From assembly GCA_944323625.1 (NCBI GenBank), contig CALUTD010000007.1, positions 1 to 64,000 of the forward strand: a stretch of DNA of 64,000 nt, read 5' to 3'. This document shows, piece after piece, positions 6,336-15,153 of this stretch. A program made the position numbers and the translations under genes. Origin of the DNA: Candidatus Gastranaerophilales bacterium (GTDB lineage: Bacteria > Cyanobacteriota > Vampirovibrionia > Gastranaerophilales > Gastranaerophilaceae). Position 1 is the first letter of the stretch. Every line of letters starts with the position of its first letter. The notes below the pieces were generated by a model. The model was not told the DNA's origin, ran no database searches, and was given only the letters and a program-made list of their open reading frames with translations.

Positions 6336-8195
6336 ATGAAAATTATGAATGTGCAGTCAAAGGTGGCTTTTGGCAGAGCTTTATCTTCAAGCGAAAAAGA
6401 AGAATATAAAAATGTTGTGAATGAGGCAAAAAATCAACTGGGTATTGATAAAACAAGTGCTACAATTTTTGATTTTAGTGTGCCTGCAAAAGGCAATGAT
6501 ACGGGAATAGGAACCAGCTTTTCTTATAATGCACAAGAAATGGCAGCTTTTTTAAAGACAATGTGCGGAATAAATGCAATACAATTGCAGCCTCAGGGTG
6601 AAATTTCAAATTTTGTTCGTTCACCATATTCCGGAACAGGTTTTTCTTTAGGCATGCACCTTATAGATTTAAATAAACTTTCCTCTGATGAATACGGTAA
6701 TTTATTAACATACGATGATTTGCAATCTCCATATATGACAAGAGCAAAAAAATTAAATAATGTTGATTATGATAATGTGTTTTCACAAGACGGCCAAAAA
6801 GCTATGCTAAAAACAGCATATACAAGATTTGAAACACTTGATAAAAAACATCCTTTAAAAAAAGAATTTGAAAAATTTAAAAAAGAAAACACATACTGGC
6901 TGGAAAAAGATGCCCTGTTTGAAGCTGCTGCAGAAGTAAACGGCTCGGAAGATATGAAAACTTGGCCAGTTAGAGACCAAAATGTTTTTGAAACAAAAAA
7001 GGGCGATAAAGAACGTATTAGTCAATTAAAAGAAGTTGTTGATGCAGATGGTCATAATGTAGTAGATTTTGAAGAGTTTGTTCAGTTTATTGCGGATAAA
7101 CAACAAAAAGAAGCAAAAGCAAACTTTAACAATCAAGGAATTGATATATACGGTGATTGTCAAATAGGATTTTCTCAAAAAGATTTATGGGCACATAAAT
7201 CGGCATTTCACCCTACGCATGAGTTTGGATGTGATATAGGCGACGGCAAATATTCATGCTGGTCACCCGCTATTGATTTTTCAAAAATCGATGGAGATGC
7301 CGGTGAATTATTATATAATAAATTTGATTTATTCTTTAAACGATATGACGGCGTGAGAATTGATGCGGCATGGCAGTTAATACATCCTATGATTTGTGAA
7401 CCCTTAACAAATAAAGGCGAAGCTGTATTTGATAATAACGGAAATAAACTGGGTAAAAAACTCGCCAAACAACCAAAAGTTGCTAAAAATGGACAACATA
7501 TAATCAAAGATATAATATTAAAGGCTGCAGATAAAAATAAAGTTTCTCATGATAAGGTGTTACTCGAATTATTGGGTGGTAATTCCTGGGATTCTTTGGA
7601 TTCAATAAAAGGAACAAAAACTCCGTTGATTCATATTACAAGATATGGAAAAGAAGACTGGGGACGTGTAAAATATTATGAAGCCAAAGGAGAAAGCAAG
7701 TATCAAAATATGAAACCGGGTGATTACATAATAGGCCCCGGAACTCATGATGATGACAGTCTTATAGAACAATCGGAAACTGCACAGCCAAGAGCAAAAT
7801 ATTTAGCTAAAGATTTACATCTTTCTGAACGTGAACTTAAGGCTTCTCCAAAAAAATTATCTGATGCAATATTCGCTGAATTGTTTACGACAAAAAATCA
7901 GTTTGCAACATTGCCTGATATTTTAGGTGAAAGAAGAAGAATAAATACTCCTAATACAACTGAAGATAACTGGTCATATAGAGCACCTCAGGATTATGAA
8001 CGTCAATACCATATAAATCTTTCGCAAGGTAAAGGTTTAAATTTGCCTGATGCTTTAAGTAAAGCACTAAAAGCAAAACAAAACGGTAATAATTCTGAAT
8101 TAACAAATAAATTAGATTATTTTGCCAATATTTTACGTTCTAAAGACGGTGCAATGACAACAATAGAGGCTGATGGATTTAATTATAACGCATAA
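6336..8195 (+). CDS. malQ: Divergent 4-alpha-glucanotransferase (GH77, MalQ-like)
   Basis: 619 residues from ATG 6336 (TAGGAG at 6321-6326 gives good spacing; an in-frame GTG at 6330 is closer and less likely). GH77 signatures are recognisable but divergent: DGVRIDAAWQLIHP (nucleophile Asp), VLLELLGG (candidate acid/base Glu), GTHDDDS (transition-state Asp) and INTPNTTEDNWSYRAP near the C-terminus. The enzyme moves alpha-1,4-glucan segments in glycogen or maltodextrin metabolism. The N-terminal 15 residues (MKIMNVQSKVAFGRALS) are an extension, and about 100 residues after position 180 look like a charged insertion. It is probably regulated by the divergent MarR protein. Confidence 0.82.
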   Translation: MKIMNVQSKVAFGRALSSSEKEEYKNVVNEAKNQLGIDKTSATIFDFSVPAKGNDTGIGTSFSYNAQEMAAFLKTMCGINAIQLQPQGEISNFVRSPYSGTGFSLGMHLIDLNKLSSDEYGNLLTYDDLQSPYMTRAKKLNNVDYDNVFSQDGQKAMLKTAYTRFETLDKKHPLKKEFEKFKKENTYWLEKDALFEAAAEVNGSEDMKTWPVRDQNVFETKKGDKERISQLKEVVDADGHNVVDFEEFVQFIADKQQKEAKANFNNQGIDIYGDCQIGFSQKDLWAHKSAFHPTHEFGCDIGDGKYSCWSPAIDFSKIDGDAGELLYNKFDLFFKRYDGVRIDAAWQLIHPMICEPLTNKGEAVFDNNGNKLGKKLAKQPKVAKNGQHIIKDIILKAADKNKVSHDKVLLELLGGNSWDSLDSIKGTKTPLIHITRYGKEDWGRVKYYEAKGESKYQNMKPGDYIIGPGTHDDDSLIEQSETAQPRAKYLAKDLHLSERELKASPKKLSDAIFAELFTTKNQFATLPDILGERRRINTPNTTEDNWSYRAPQDYERQYHINLSQGKGLNLPDALSKALKAKQNGNNSELTNKLDYFANILRSKDGAMTTIEADGFNYNA

Positions 8196-8216
8196 TTAAA
8201 TCTAGTGTCGCCCGCA

Positions 8217-8452
8217 CTTCTTGGTTACCGGCGATAAACGTGCCTACGGTTGTCTGCTGTCGCAGCCAAGCCTACGCACTCTGCCGGTAATCCGCTTTTC
8301 GCCGACTCATCGTCGCCGAAAAGATGAGGCTCACCTTCTTGGTTGCTCGCGTTAAACGGCATTACGGTCAGGGCTTCATCATCCCTGCCCTTCAGCCTCT
8401 GCTCGCAATCCGCTTTTCAAGGCGCCACTCACCTAGCAGCTACGCTGCGTCG
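8217..8452. repeat. GC-rich tandem direct repeat, two units of about 118 bp
   Basis: CTTCTTGGTT recurs at 8217 and 8335, and TCTGCYSGYAATCCGCTTTTC at 8280 and 8398, giving a period of 118 bp. Unit 1 has an internal stem (TTACCGGC with GCCGGTAA) and an imperfect TTTTCGCCGAC / GTCGCCGAAAA hairpin. Base composition is far richer in GC than the surroundings. ORFs of 64-83 codons across it have no RBS and cross the repeat, so I treat them as spurious. Confidence 0.7.
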
Positions 8453-8500
8453 GATACAAGCTCACAAGCATCACCTTCGGTTCTGCTGTTCGTTTTGTAT

Positions 8501-8544
8501 CAAAATTTCACTCACAACACTTCGTGTCTTATCGTGAAATTTTG
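8501..8544. repeat. Hairpin, 11-bp perfect stem
   Basis: CAAAATTTCAC (8501-8511) pairs with GTGAAATTTTG (8534-8544). A nested ACAC-TTCG-TGT hairpin lies in the loop. It is part of the GC-rich repeat region after the MalQ-like gene and has no T tail. Confidence 0.7.
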
Positions 8545-8561
8545 TTCGGACAATTTAAGAG

Positions 8562-8597
8562 AAAGAGACGGATAAATTTATTTATCCGTCTCTTTTT
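8562..8597. terminator. Bidirectional intrinsic terminator
   Basis: AAAGAGACGGATAAA pairs with TTTATCCGTCTCTTT, flanked by A and T runs. It sits just after the stop side of the minus-strand Skp gene. Confidence 0.9.
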
Positions 8598-8611
8598 AAT
8601 ATTCATTTAAA

Positions 8612-9079
8612 CTATTTAACCTGTTTTGCAATTTCATCGGTAATATCAATACCGCCTGATAATACTACTCCTTTTGCAAGAACTAAATTATAACCGTTTG
8701 TTTTTGCATTTGCGTTAATAATATTGGTAATATTTTTATCAATTTCAAGCAATTTAGTTTCATAATTTTTAGCAATTGATGATCTTTTTGTTTGGAATTC
8801 TTTATTATATTTTTCTTCCAAAGATTTCTTTTTTGCTTCATCTTTTTCTTTATCAAGAGAAACTTTTGCGTTCTCAACAAATTTTGCCAAATCCTGACTC
8901 TTTTTCTTTTGTTCTTCTTTTAGAGCTTTAACTTGCGAAGATGAAGAAATAATTTTCTGTACATCAACAACCGCAACTTTATAGTCTGACGGAACATCAG
9001 AAATAGCATAATTACCCGCTGTTAATCCTAAAGTAAAAGTTAATAAAGAAATTGTAAGTATTTTCCAATTGTTTTTCAT
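8612..9079 (-). CDS. Skp/OmpH-family periplasmic chaperone
   Basis: 155 residues with a signal peptide (KNNWKILTISLLTFTLGLTAG). The mature start YKVAVVDVQKIISSSSQVK is the typical OmpH beta-strand/helix opening. Residues 50-120 are a long charged coiled coil (KALKEEQKKKSQDL, KDEAKKKSLEEKYNKEF), and the C-terminal strand returns to the body (NLVLAKGVVLSGGIDITDEI). The trimeric family chaperones outer-membrane proteins in the periplasm, which supports a diderm envelope. It has its own RBS (AAGGAG) and ends at a strong terminator, so it is probably monocistronic. Confidence 0.9.
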   Translation of the reverse strand: MKNNWKILTISLLTFTLGLTAGNYAISDVPSDYKVAVVDVQKIISSSSQVKALKEEQKKKSQDLAKFVENAKVSLDKEKDEAKKKSLEEKYNKEFQTKRSSIAKNYETKLLEIDKNITNIINANAKTNGYNLVLAKGVVLSGGIDITDEIAKQVK

Positions 9080-9162
9080 ATCTAACTCCTTTTATTATGA
9101 GTAGATTATAACATTTTATTTACAAATTTTCAAATTAACTGATTGATTGAACTTTCATTTAA

Positions 9163-9190
9163 TTACATTATTTTTTAAGCATGATATAAT
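9163..9190 (+). promoter_or_regulatory. Promoter for the AI-2E transporter gene
   Basis: TTACAT (9163-9168), a 16-bp spacer and TATAAT (9185-9190), 24 bp upstream of the ATG, with AAGGAGAAGAG as RBS between. Confidence 0.6.
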
Positions 9191-9214
9191 TGAGCAAAAT
9201 AAGGAGAAGAGTAA

Positions 9215-10264
9215 ATGTTTTGGAATAATAACAAATTGAATGTAAAAAACATACTTTTTACCATAATGATAATATTTTTAATATGGTTTATCGTGCAAAT
9301 AGATAATGTTGCACTATTAGCTTTTGGTTCATTTGTTCTTGCATGTGCTCTTAATCCTGCCGTTGATAAGCTTAGCAGTTACAAATATATTTCAAGAAGT
9401 TTAGCTTCAACTATAGTTATTTTGAGTACAATATTAGTAATTATATTGTTTTTAATACCTATAATAAGTATTTCTTATCAGGAAATTCACCAGCTTGTTA
9501 ATAATATACCCGGATTTATAAATAATACTATGGATTATTTATCAAACAAAACAATAATGGGTAAAACACTTTTGGAATATATAAATATAGAATCAATAAC
9601 GGGGCAATCATCGCAGATGGCTTCAGGGTTGGTTAATAAGTCAATAGATATAACTAAAGCTTTAATGGAAACTCTTACAATAACTTTAACAATGGGTATT
9701 ATTGTATTTTATATGATTAATGAAAAAAATCTTATAAGAAATTCTATATTAATAATGTTCCCACCCAGAATGAAAGTAAGAGCAAAAGAAGTTTATGAAT
9801 GTATTGAACAAAAAGTTGGCGGATATGTAATAGCACAAATTCTTTCGATGTCTACTGTTGCTATATTTACAGCTATCGGTTTATTAATATTAAGAGTACC
9901 TTATGCAGTATTGTTAGGCTTAATTGCCGGGTTATTTGATATAGTTCCTATAGTAGGTCCTACAATAGCATTTGTACTCGGAATTATATGCGCATTGCAA
10001 AAAGGCTGGGTAATTGTTGTTCTTACTGCAGTTGTTTATCTTGCCGCTCAATATTTATCAAATAATTTTGTAAGACCATTAGTATTTGGTAAGTTTTTAA
10101 ATTTGCACCCTTTGATAATAATATTTTCTTTTTTGATTGCAGCACAATTTATGGGAGTTTGGGGCGTGATTCTTTCTCCTGCAATTGCTGCTATGCTTTT
10201 AACTTTGTTTGACGAATTATATTTAAAAACAATTAATTATAAGATTAAAGAAGAAGATAAATAA
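9215..10264 (+). CDS. AI-2E family transporter
   Basis: 349-residue polytopic membrane protein with the AI-2E (PF01594) layout: paired N-terminal helices (NILFTIMIIFLIWFIV, LLAFGSFVLACALNP), a large non-membrane loop of coiled character (residues 95-150), then a C-terminal block of helices with GLFDIVPIVGPTIAF and the family-typical LNLHPLIIIFSFLIAAQFMGVWG. Members include TqsA and Na+/H+ exchangers, so the substrate is undetermined. The stop codon overlaps the start of the radical SAM gene by one base (TAATG), so the two are translationally coupled. Confidence 0.92.
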   Translation: MFWNNNKLNVKNILFTIMIIFLIWFIVQIDNVALLAFGSFVLACALNPAVDKLSSYKYISRSLASTIVILSTILVIILFLIPIISISYQEIHQLVNNIPGFINNTMDYLSNKTIMGKTLLEYINIESITGQSSQMASGLVNKSIDITKALMETLTITLTMGIIVFYMINEKNLIRNSILIMFPPRMKVRAKEVYECIEQKVGGYVIAQILSMSTVAIFTAIGLLILRVPYAVLLGLIAGLFDIVPIVGPTIAFVLGIICALQKGWVIVVLTAVVYLAAQYLSNNFVRPLVFGKFLNLHPLIIIFSFLIAAQFMGVWGVILSPAIAAMLLTLFDELYLKTINYKIKEEDK

Positions 10265-11811
10265 TGTCTGAAGTATGTTTATACAGAACAAATAAAACCG
10301 GACAAACAAAACTCAAAGTATGGTGTGCATTCCCGGCTGTATATAATTTCGGGATGTCGGCTCTTGGGTATTTAACAGTTTTTCGATATATTGACAGTAT
10401 AGACGGAATATTTGCCGAGAGAATTTTTACAGATACTGAGCAAACTCATCTGAGTGCTTTAGATGTAGATGTTTTATCTTTTTCATTCTCATTTGAACTT
10501 GATTATATTGGGATTTTAAATATCCTGGAAAAATATAATATTCCGTTTTTAGCAAAAGACAGAAATGAAAATCACCCGTTAATATACGGAGGAGGCCCTG
10601 TTTTGAGTGCAAACCCTGAGCCGTTTTGCGAGTTTTTTGATTTTATTATGATTGGAGATGCGGAACCGAATATTAAAGAAATTTTTGAGGTTTTAAAAAA
10701 TAATATTAATAAAACAAAACAGGAAAAGTTAAAATTATTATCCAAAATAGAAGGAGTTTATATCCCATCTTTAAAAAAACGGGTGAAAAAAGTTTCGGCT
10801 CCTTTGTCAGAATGCATAACAACCCCTATTTTAAGTGACAAAAGTTTTTTCAAAGATACATATATAATTGAAATAGAACGTGGTTGTCCTCAGAGCTGCG
10901 GCTTTTGTTTGACATCATATATTAATAATCCCGTAAGATTTTGTAATTATGAAAAAATTATTGAAAAAATAGATGAAGCTATGAAATATACAAATAAAAT
11001 AGCACTTCTCGGGGCTTTAATATGCGCTCATCCTAGAATTGATGATATTTGCAGATATATTATTAATAAAGTTGAGGAAGGTAAAGAGCTTGAAGTATCT
11101 GTTTCATCATTAAGAGCCGATTATGTTTCGGATACTACACTTGAGATGCTTCGAAAATGCGGTCAAAAAACTGCTACTATCGCAATAGAAGCAGGAAGTG
11201 AAAGATTAAGAAAAGTTATAAACAAACATCTTTCAAAAGATGCCGTTATGTCAGTTGTTGATAAGATGGTACATCATGGATTTAACGGTCTAAAAATATA
11301 TGGAATAATAGGACTTCCCACTGAAACATACGAAGATTTGGATGACTTTGTAAATATTACCTGCGAAATAAAGAAAAAATACAAAAAATTTATTTTAACT
11401 CCGAGTTTTTCAACATTTGTACCAAAAGCTTTAACACCGTTTCAATTTGCTAAAAGAGATGATATAAAGACTCTTGAAAAAAAAATAGAATACTTGAAAA
11501 AGCAATTTGCTAAAACGGGAATAAAAGCAAGGTTTTCCAGTGCAAAATGGGATTATGTTCAAGCAATACTTTCAAGGGGGTCAAGAGAATTAACTCCTTA
11601 TTTGATTGAGGTATATAAAAATGGTGCTAATCTTGGCGCTTTTAAACAAATATATAAAGATTTTTATAATAAGGGCATGCTGCCTGATTCTGATGAATTC
11701 GGATTAAAAGAACTTTCCCCCGAAAAAGAACTTCCATGGGATTTTATAGAATATCCTAAATCAAAAGAATTTTTAATTTCAGAATATAAAAGACTTTTGG
11801 CTTTAAGATAA
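10264..11811 (+). CDS. B12-binding-like radical SAM protein
   Basis: 515 residues. The N-terminal 160 residues resemble a degenerate cobalamin-binding Rossmann domain (DVLSFSFSFELDYIGIL, PLIYGGGPVLSANPEP, FFDFIMIGDAEP) of the type that precedes TIM-barrel radical SAM domains. The [4Fe-4S] motif is ERGCPQSCGFC (CX3CX2C) at about residue 212. GSERLRKVINKHL and GLKIYGIIGLPTET follow as expected of Elp3/MiaB-like barrels. The substrate is unknown. It is coupled to the upstream AI-2E gene by a one-base overlap. It may be a tRNA- or cell-wall-related enzyme, but nothing in the context decides. Confidence 0.85.
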   Translation: MSEVCLYRTNKTGQTKLKVWCAFPAVYNFGMSALGYLTVFRYIDSIDGIFAERIFTDTEQTHLSALDVDVLSFSFSFELDYIGILNILEKYNIPFLAKDRNENHPLIYGGGPVLSANPEPFCEFFDFIMIGDAEPNIKEIFEVLKNNINKTKQEKLKLLSKIEGVYIPSLKKRVKKVSAPLSECITTPILSDKSFFKDTYIIEIERGCPQSCGFCLTSYINNPVRFCNYEKIIEKIDEAMKYTNKIALLGALICAHPRIDDICRYIINKVEEGKELEVSVSSLRADYVSDTTLEMLRKCGQKTATIAIEAGSERLRKVINKHLSKDAVMSVVDKMVHHGFNGLKIYGIIGLPTETYEDLDDFVNITCEIKKKYKKFILTPSFSTFVPKALTPFQFAKRDDIKTLEKKIEYLKKQFAKTGIKARFSSAKWDYVQAILSRGSRELTPYLIEVYKNGANLGAFKQIYKDFYNKGMLPDSDEFGLKELSPEKELPWDFIEYPKSKEFLISEYKRLLALR

Positions 11812-11973
11812 CGAATTTTTATTATGTTAAATTGTGAAAATTTTTTATGCCTAATATTTAACTAATATGAAGCAAGTTCTTTAAAAAATTTTGTGTTTAT
11901 GTAAAGATTAATACTAAAGGCGTAAGCTTAGTATAATTCAATTTAAGTAGTAAATAATAAAGGAAAAATCGAA
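11812..11973 (+). promoter_or_regulatory. Leader/promoter region of fusA
   Basis: A TATAAT -10 lies at about 11931-11936, with no clear -35 at the ideal distance. A CTAA...TTAG interrupted palindrome covers 11914-11931. The RBS AAAGGAAAAA precedes ATG 11974. Confidence 0.4.
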
Positions 11974-14058
11974 ATGGCAAGAAAAGTTCCATTAGAAAGA
12001 GTAAGAAACTTTGGTATTGCTGCTCACATAGACGCAGGTAAAACAACTACCACAGAACGTATTCTTTTCTACACAGGTAAAACTCATAAAATCGGTGAAG
12101 TACATGATGGTGCTGCAGTTACCGACTTTATGGATCAAGAACGTGAAAGAGGTATAACAATTCAATCCGCAGCAGTAACTGCAATGTGGAAAAATCATCA
12201 GTTCAACATTATTGATACCCCCGGGCACGTTGACTTTACAATTGAAGTTGAACGTTCTCTTCGTGTATTAGATGGTGTTGTAGCTGTATTTTGCGCGGTA
12301 GGCGGTGTTCAATCACAGTCAGAAACAGTTTGGAGACAGGCTAACAGATATGAAGTACCAAGAATGGTATTTGTTAATAAAATGGATAGAACAGGTGCAA
12401 ACTTCTATCGTGTTGTTGACCAAATTAAAACAAGATTAGGTGCAAATGCAGTTCCAATCCAGCTTCCTATCGGTGCAGAAGACAAGTTTACAGGTTTAAT
12501 TAACCTTATGACAATGAAAGCTGAAATTTATACAAACGATTTGGGTACTGATATAAGAGAAGAAGAAGTTCCTGCCGATATGCTTGAAAAAGCTCAAGAA
12601 TACAGGGCAGCTATGGTTGAAGCTATCTCTGAATTTGATGATGACTTAATGATGAAATTCTTGGAAGGTGAAGAACCTACAGTTGAAGAACTTAAAAAAG
12701 TTTTAAGAAAAGCAGTATGCGAAAACAAAATTGTTCCTGTTACTTGCGGTACAGCTTTCAAAAATAAAGGTGTTCAATTATTGTTAGATGCCGTTGTTGA
12801 TTATATGCCTTCTCCTTTGGATGTTAAAGCTATAGAAGGAGAACTAGAAGACGGAACTAAAGTTGCAAGACATTCATCAGAAGATGAACCTTTTGCGGCA
12901 CTTGCTTTCAAAATCATGACAGACCCTTATGTAGGTCGTTTAACATTCTTAAGAGTATATTCGGGTAAATTAACATCAGGCTCTTATGTTCTAAACGCTA
13001 CAAACGGTAAAAAAGAACGTATTTCAAGATTAGTACAAATGTATGCCGATCAGAGAAACGAAATTACCGAAGTATATGCAGGTGATATTTGTGCGGCGGT
13101 AGGTTTAAAGGATACAACAACAGGTGATACTTTATGTGAAGAAAATGCTCCTATCATATTAGAAAAAATGGAATTCCCCGAACCTGTTATATCTGTTGCT
13201 ATTGAACCTAAAACAAAAGCTGATCAGGATAAAATGGGTATTGCACTTCAAAAACTTGCAGAAGAAGATCCTTCTTTCAGAGTTAAATCCGATACGGAAA
13301 CAGGTCAAACAATTATCTCGGGTATGGGTGAACTTCACCTTGATATTATTGTTGACCGTTTATTAAGAGAATTCAAAGTAGATGCTAATGTTGGTAAACC
13401 TCAGGTTGCATATCGTGAAACTATCTTAGGAAATTCGGATCAGGATTCTAAATTCATCAGACAGTCAGGTGGTAAAGGTCAATACGGGCACGTTAAAATC
13501 AGAATTTCTCCTGCCGGTGAAAATGAAGGATTTGTCTTTGAAAATAAAATCGTCGGTGGTGCTATTCCTAAAGAATATATTGAACCTGCAAGAAAAGGTA
13601 TGGAAGAAGCGCTTGAAGGCGGTATATTAGCAGGTTATCCTATGATTGACGTTAAAGTTGAACTTTATGACGGTTCTTACCACGAAGTTGACTCTTCAGA
13701 AATGGCATTTAAAATTGCCGGTTCAATGGCTATAAAAGATGGCTGTAAAAAGGCAAGACCTTGCATATTAGAACCTATGATGAAGGTTGAAATTGAAATT
13801 CCCGATGAATATACAGGTGCTATTATCGGAGATATTTCAAGACGCCGTGGCCGTATCGAAGGTCAAGAACCTGTCGGTAATACAGGAAACGTTATAGTAA
13901 GAGCTACAGTTCCATTGGGTAATATGTTTGGTTACGCTACCGACTTACGTTCAAATACTCAAGGTAGAGGTACATTCTCTATGGAATTCTTAAAATATGA
14001 ACAAGTTCCGACTAACGTTCAGGAAGAAATTATTTCAAAATCAGGTGCAAAAGCTTAA
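11974..14058 (+). CDS. fusA: Translation elongation factor G
   Basis: 694 residues, full length. GTPase motifs are intact: P-loop [14 protein letters not shown], switch [10 protein letters not shown] and NKMD. The GTP-binding domain is followed by domains II-V, with [10 protein letters not shown] and GQYGHVKI in the expected order. It catalyses ribosomal translocation. Here it stands alone, with its own promoter and a strong terminator at 14077, and no rpsL, rpsG or tuf neighbours. This is the canonical-looking EF-G rather than an EF-G2 or TetM-type paralogue, since all conserved motifs are standard. Confidence 0.97.
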   Translation: MARKVPLERVRNFGIAAHIDAGKTTTTERILFYTGKTHKIGEVHDGAAVTDFMDQERERGITIQSAAVTAMWKNHQFNIIDTPGHVDFTIEVERSLRVLDGVVAVFCAVGGVQSQSETVWRQANRYEVPRMVFVNKMDRTGANFYRVVDQIKTRLGANAVPIQLPIGAEDKFTGLINLMTMKAEIYTNDLGTDIREEEVPADMLEKAQEYRAAMVEAISEFDDDLMMKFLEGEEPTVEELKKVLRKAVCENKIVPVTCGTAFKNKGVQLLLDAVVDYMPSPLDVKAIEGELEDGTKVARHSSEDEPFAALAFKIMTDPYVGRLTFLRVYSGKLTSGSYVLNATNGKKERISRLVQMYADQRNEITEVYAGDICAAVGLKDTTTGDTLCEENAPIILEKMEFPEPVISVAIEPKTKADQDKMGIALQKLAEEDPSFRVKSDTETGQTIISGMGELHLDIIVDRLLREFKVDANVGKPQVAYRETILGNSDQDSKFIRQSGGKGQYGHVKIRISPAGENEGFVFENKIVGGAIPKEYIEPARKGMEEALEGGILAGYPMIDVKVELYDGSYHEVDSSEMAFKIAGSMAIKDGCKKARPCILEPMMKVEIEIPDEYTGAIIGDISRRRGRIEGQEPVGNTGNVIVRATVPLGNMFGYATDLRSNTQGRGTFSMEFLKYEQVPTNVQEEIISKSGAKA

Positions 14059-14076
14059 TTGAAATAAGAAGCAGAT

Positions 14077-14106
14077 ATAAAAGAGAGGCAAAAGCCTCTC
14101 TTTTAT
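14077..14106 (+). terminator. Intrinsic terminator after fusA
   Basis: ATAAAAGAGAGGC, loop AAAA, GCCTCTCTTTTAT: a 13-bp perfect stem with a T-rich arm, 19 bp after the fusA stop. Confidence 0.93.
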
Positions 14107-14126
14107 TGTAATGAACTTGAAAGTAC

Positions 14127-14386
14127 ATAAAGCCGGCTATGCAGGAAAACAAGCTGGGTAATGTCAAAAATAAGTTAATCAAATTAGAAGCCGGCTATGC
14201 AGTAAAATAGGTTGGATAATCTCAAAAATGAGTTAAGCAAGTTAGAAGCCGGCTATGCAGGAAAACAAGTTGGGTAATGTCAAAAATAGGTTAAGCCAGT
14301 TAGGAACCCGCCGCTGCGCTAAAAATAAGTTGGATAAAGTCAAAAATAGGTTAAGCCAGTTAGGAACCCGCCGCTGCGGGAAAATT
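14127..14386. repeat. Tandem array of about five 58-60 bp units running into murI
   Basis: AGCCGGCTATGCAG starts units at 14131, 14189 and 14247 (58-bp period). Units four and five (from about 14304 and 14364) replace it with AACCCGCCGCTGCG (59- and 60-bp steps). Each unit continues with AAAAYAAGTTGGRTAAWGTC and AAAAATARGTTAAGCCAGTTA. The last unit overlaps the 3' end of murI and supplies its final codons and stop. Confidence 0.88.
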
Positions 14387-15151
14387 CACATCTTTAACAT
14401 TATAAAATAATCTTGAAGAAGATTTAAATTGCTCAGGATTTGCACTGACATAAAATTTTGGTTCATACAATTTTTGGTTATTTATAAGATTATTACATTT
14501 TAGGTCATCAAATATACTTTGAGCAAAATATTTTGCAGGATTAATAAATATATTCTCAGGCGCAAATTCAGACAATATATTAATTAAATATGGATAGTGA
14601 GTACAGCCTAAAATTATTTTCTCAGGGTTATGTTTAAGAACTTCATTAAGATGAAATTTAATATCTTCTCTGCTATCGTTTTCCATTTGGAGTTCATGTT
14701 CAACTATATTAACCCAGTTTGGACACGGATGCTCAAATACCTGAACATTAGGATTATATTTTTGTATTTCTTTTTTATATGCATGTGAATTTATTGTTGC
14801 ATTTGTTGCTAATACACCTATTTTTGAGTAATTTTTTAGCGCAATTTGTTTTGAAACATTTTGAACTATCGGGTATATTTTAAAATCATATTTTGATTTT
14901 AATGCATCATAAGCTGTTGCCGACGTTGTATTACATGCCATGACAACTGCTTTAACATTTTTAGATTTGAAAAAATCAAAAATATTTGACGTAATACTTA
15001 CAAGTTCTTCAAAAGACTTATTACCATAGGGTAGATTAAGAGTATCTCCAAAGTAAATATAATTTTCGTCGGGCAGTAGTTGTATAAGCTCTGCAAAAAC
15101 ACTTAATCCCCCGACTCCTGAATCAAATATTCCTATGGGTCTGTTATTCAT
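14360..15151 (-). CDS. murI: Glutamate racemase
   Basis: 263 residues. It interconverts L- and D-glutamate for peptidoglycan. Conserved blocks are IGIFDSGVGGLSVF at the N-terminus, both catalytic cysteines (VVMACNTTSATAY and ILGCTHYPYL) and the substrate-binding DTLNLPYGN. The last residues, FPAAAGS and the TAA stop, are encoded by the tandem GC-rich repeat (14360-14386), so the natural C-terminus has been replaced or extended by repeat DNA. The start abuts the AMIN amidase gene (2-bp gap), forming a two-gene cell-wall operon. Confidence 0.95.
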   Translation of the reverse strand: MNNRPIGIFDSGVGGLSVFAELIQLLPDENYIYFGDTLNLPYGNKSFEELVSITSNIFDFFKSKNVKAVVMACNTTSATAYDALKSKYDFKIYPIVQNVSKQIALKNYSKIGVLATNATINSHAYKKEIQKYNPNVQVFEHPCPNWVNIVEHELQMENDSREDIKFHLNEVLKHNPEKIILGCTHYPYLINILSEFAPENIFINPAKYFAQSIFDDLKCNNLINNQKLYEPKFYVSANPEQFKSSSRLFYNVKDVNFPAAAGS

Positions 15152-15153
15152 TT

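Noticed and set aside
8217-8452. Integron attC sites or array
   Set aside because: Repeats have stems but no RYYYAAC/GTTRRRY core sites, no cassettes and no integrase nearby.
8324-8575. ORFs of 64-83 codons over the GC-rich region
   Set aside because: No RBS, overlapping frames, composition set by the 118-bp repeat and stop inside the terminator.
14127-14386. CRISPR array
   Set aside because: Contiguous tandem units with no unique spacers.
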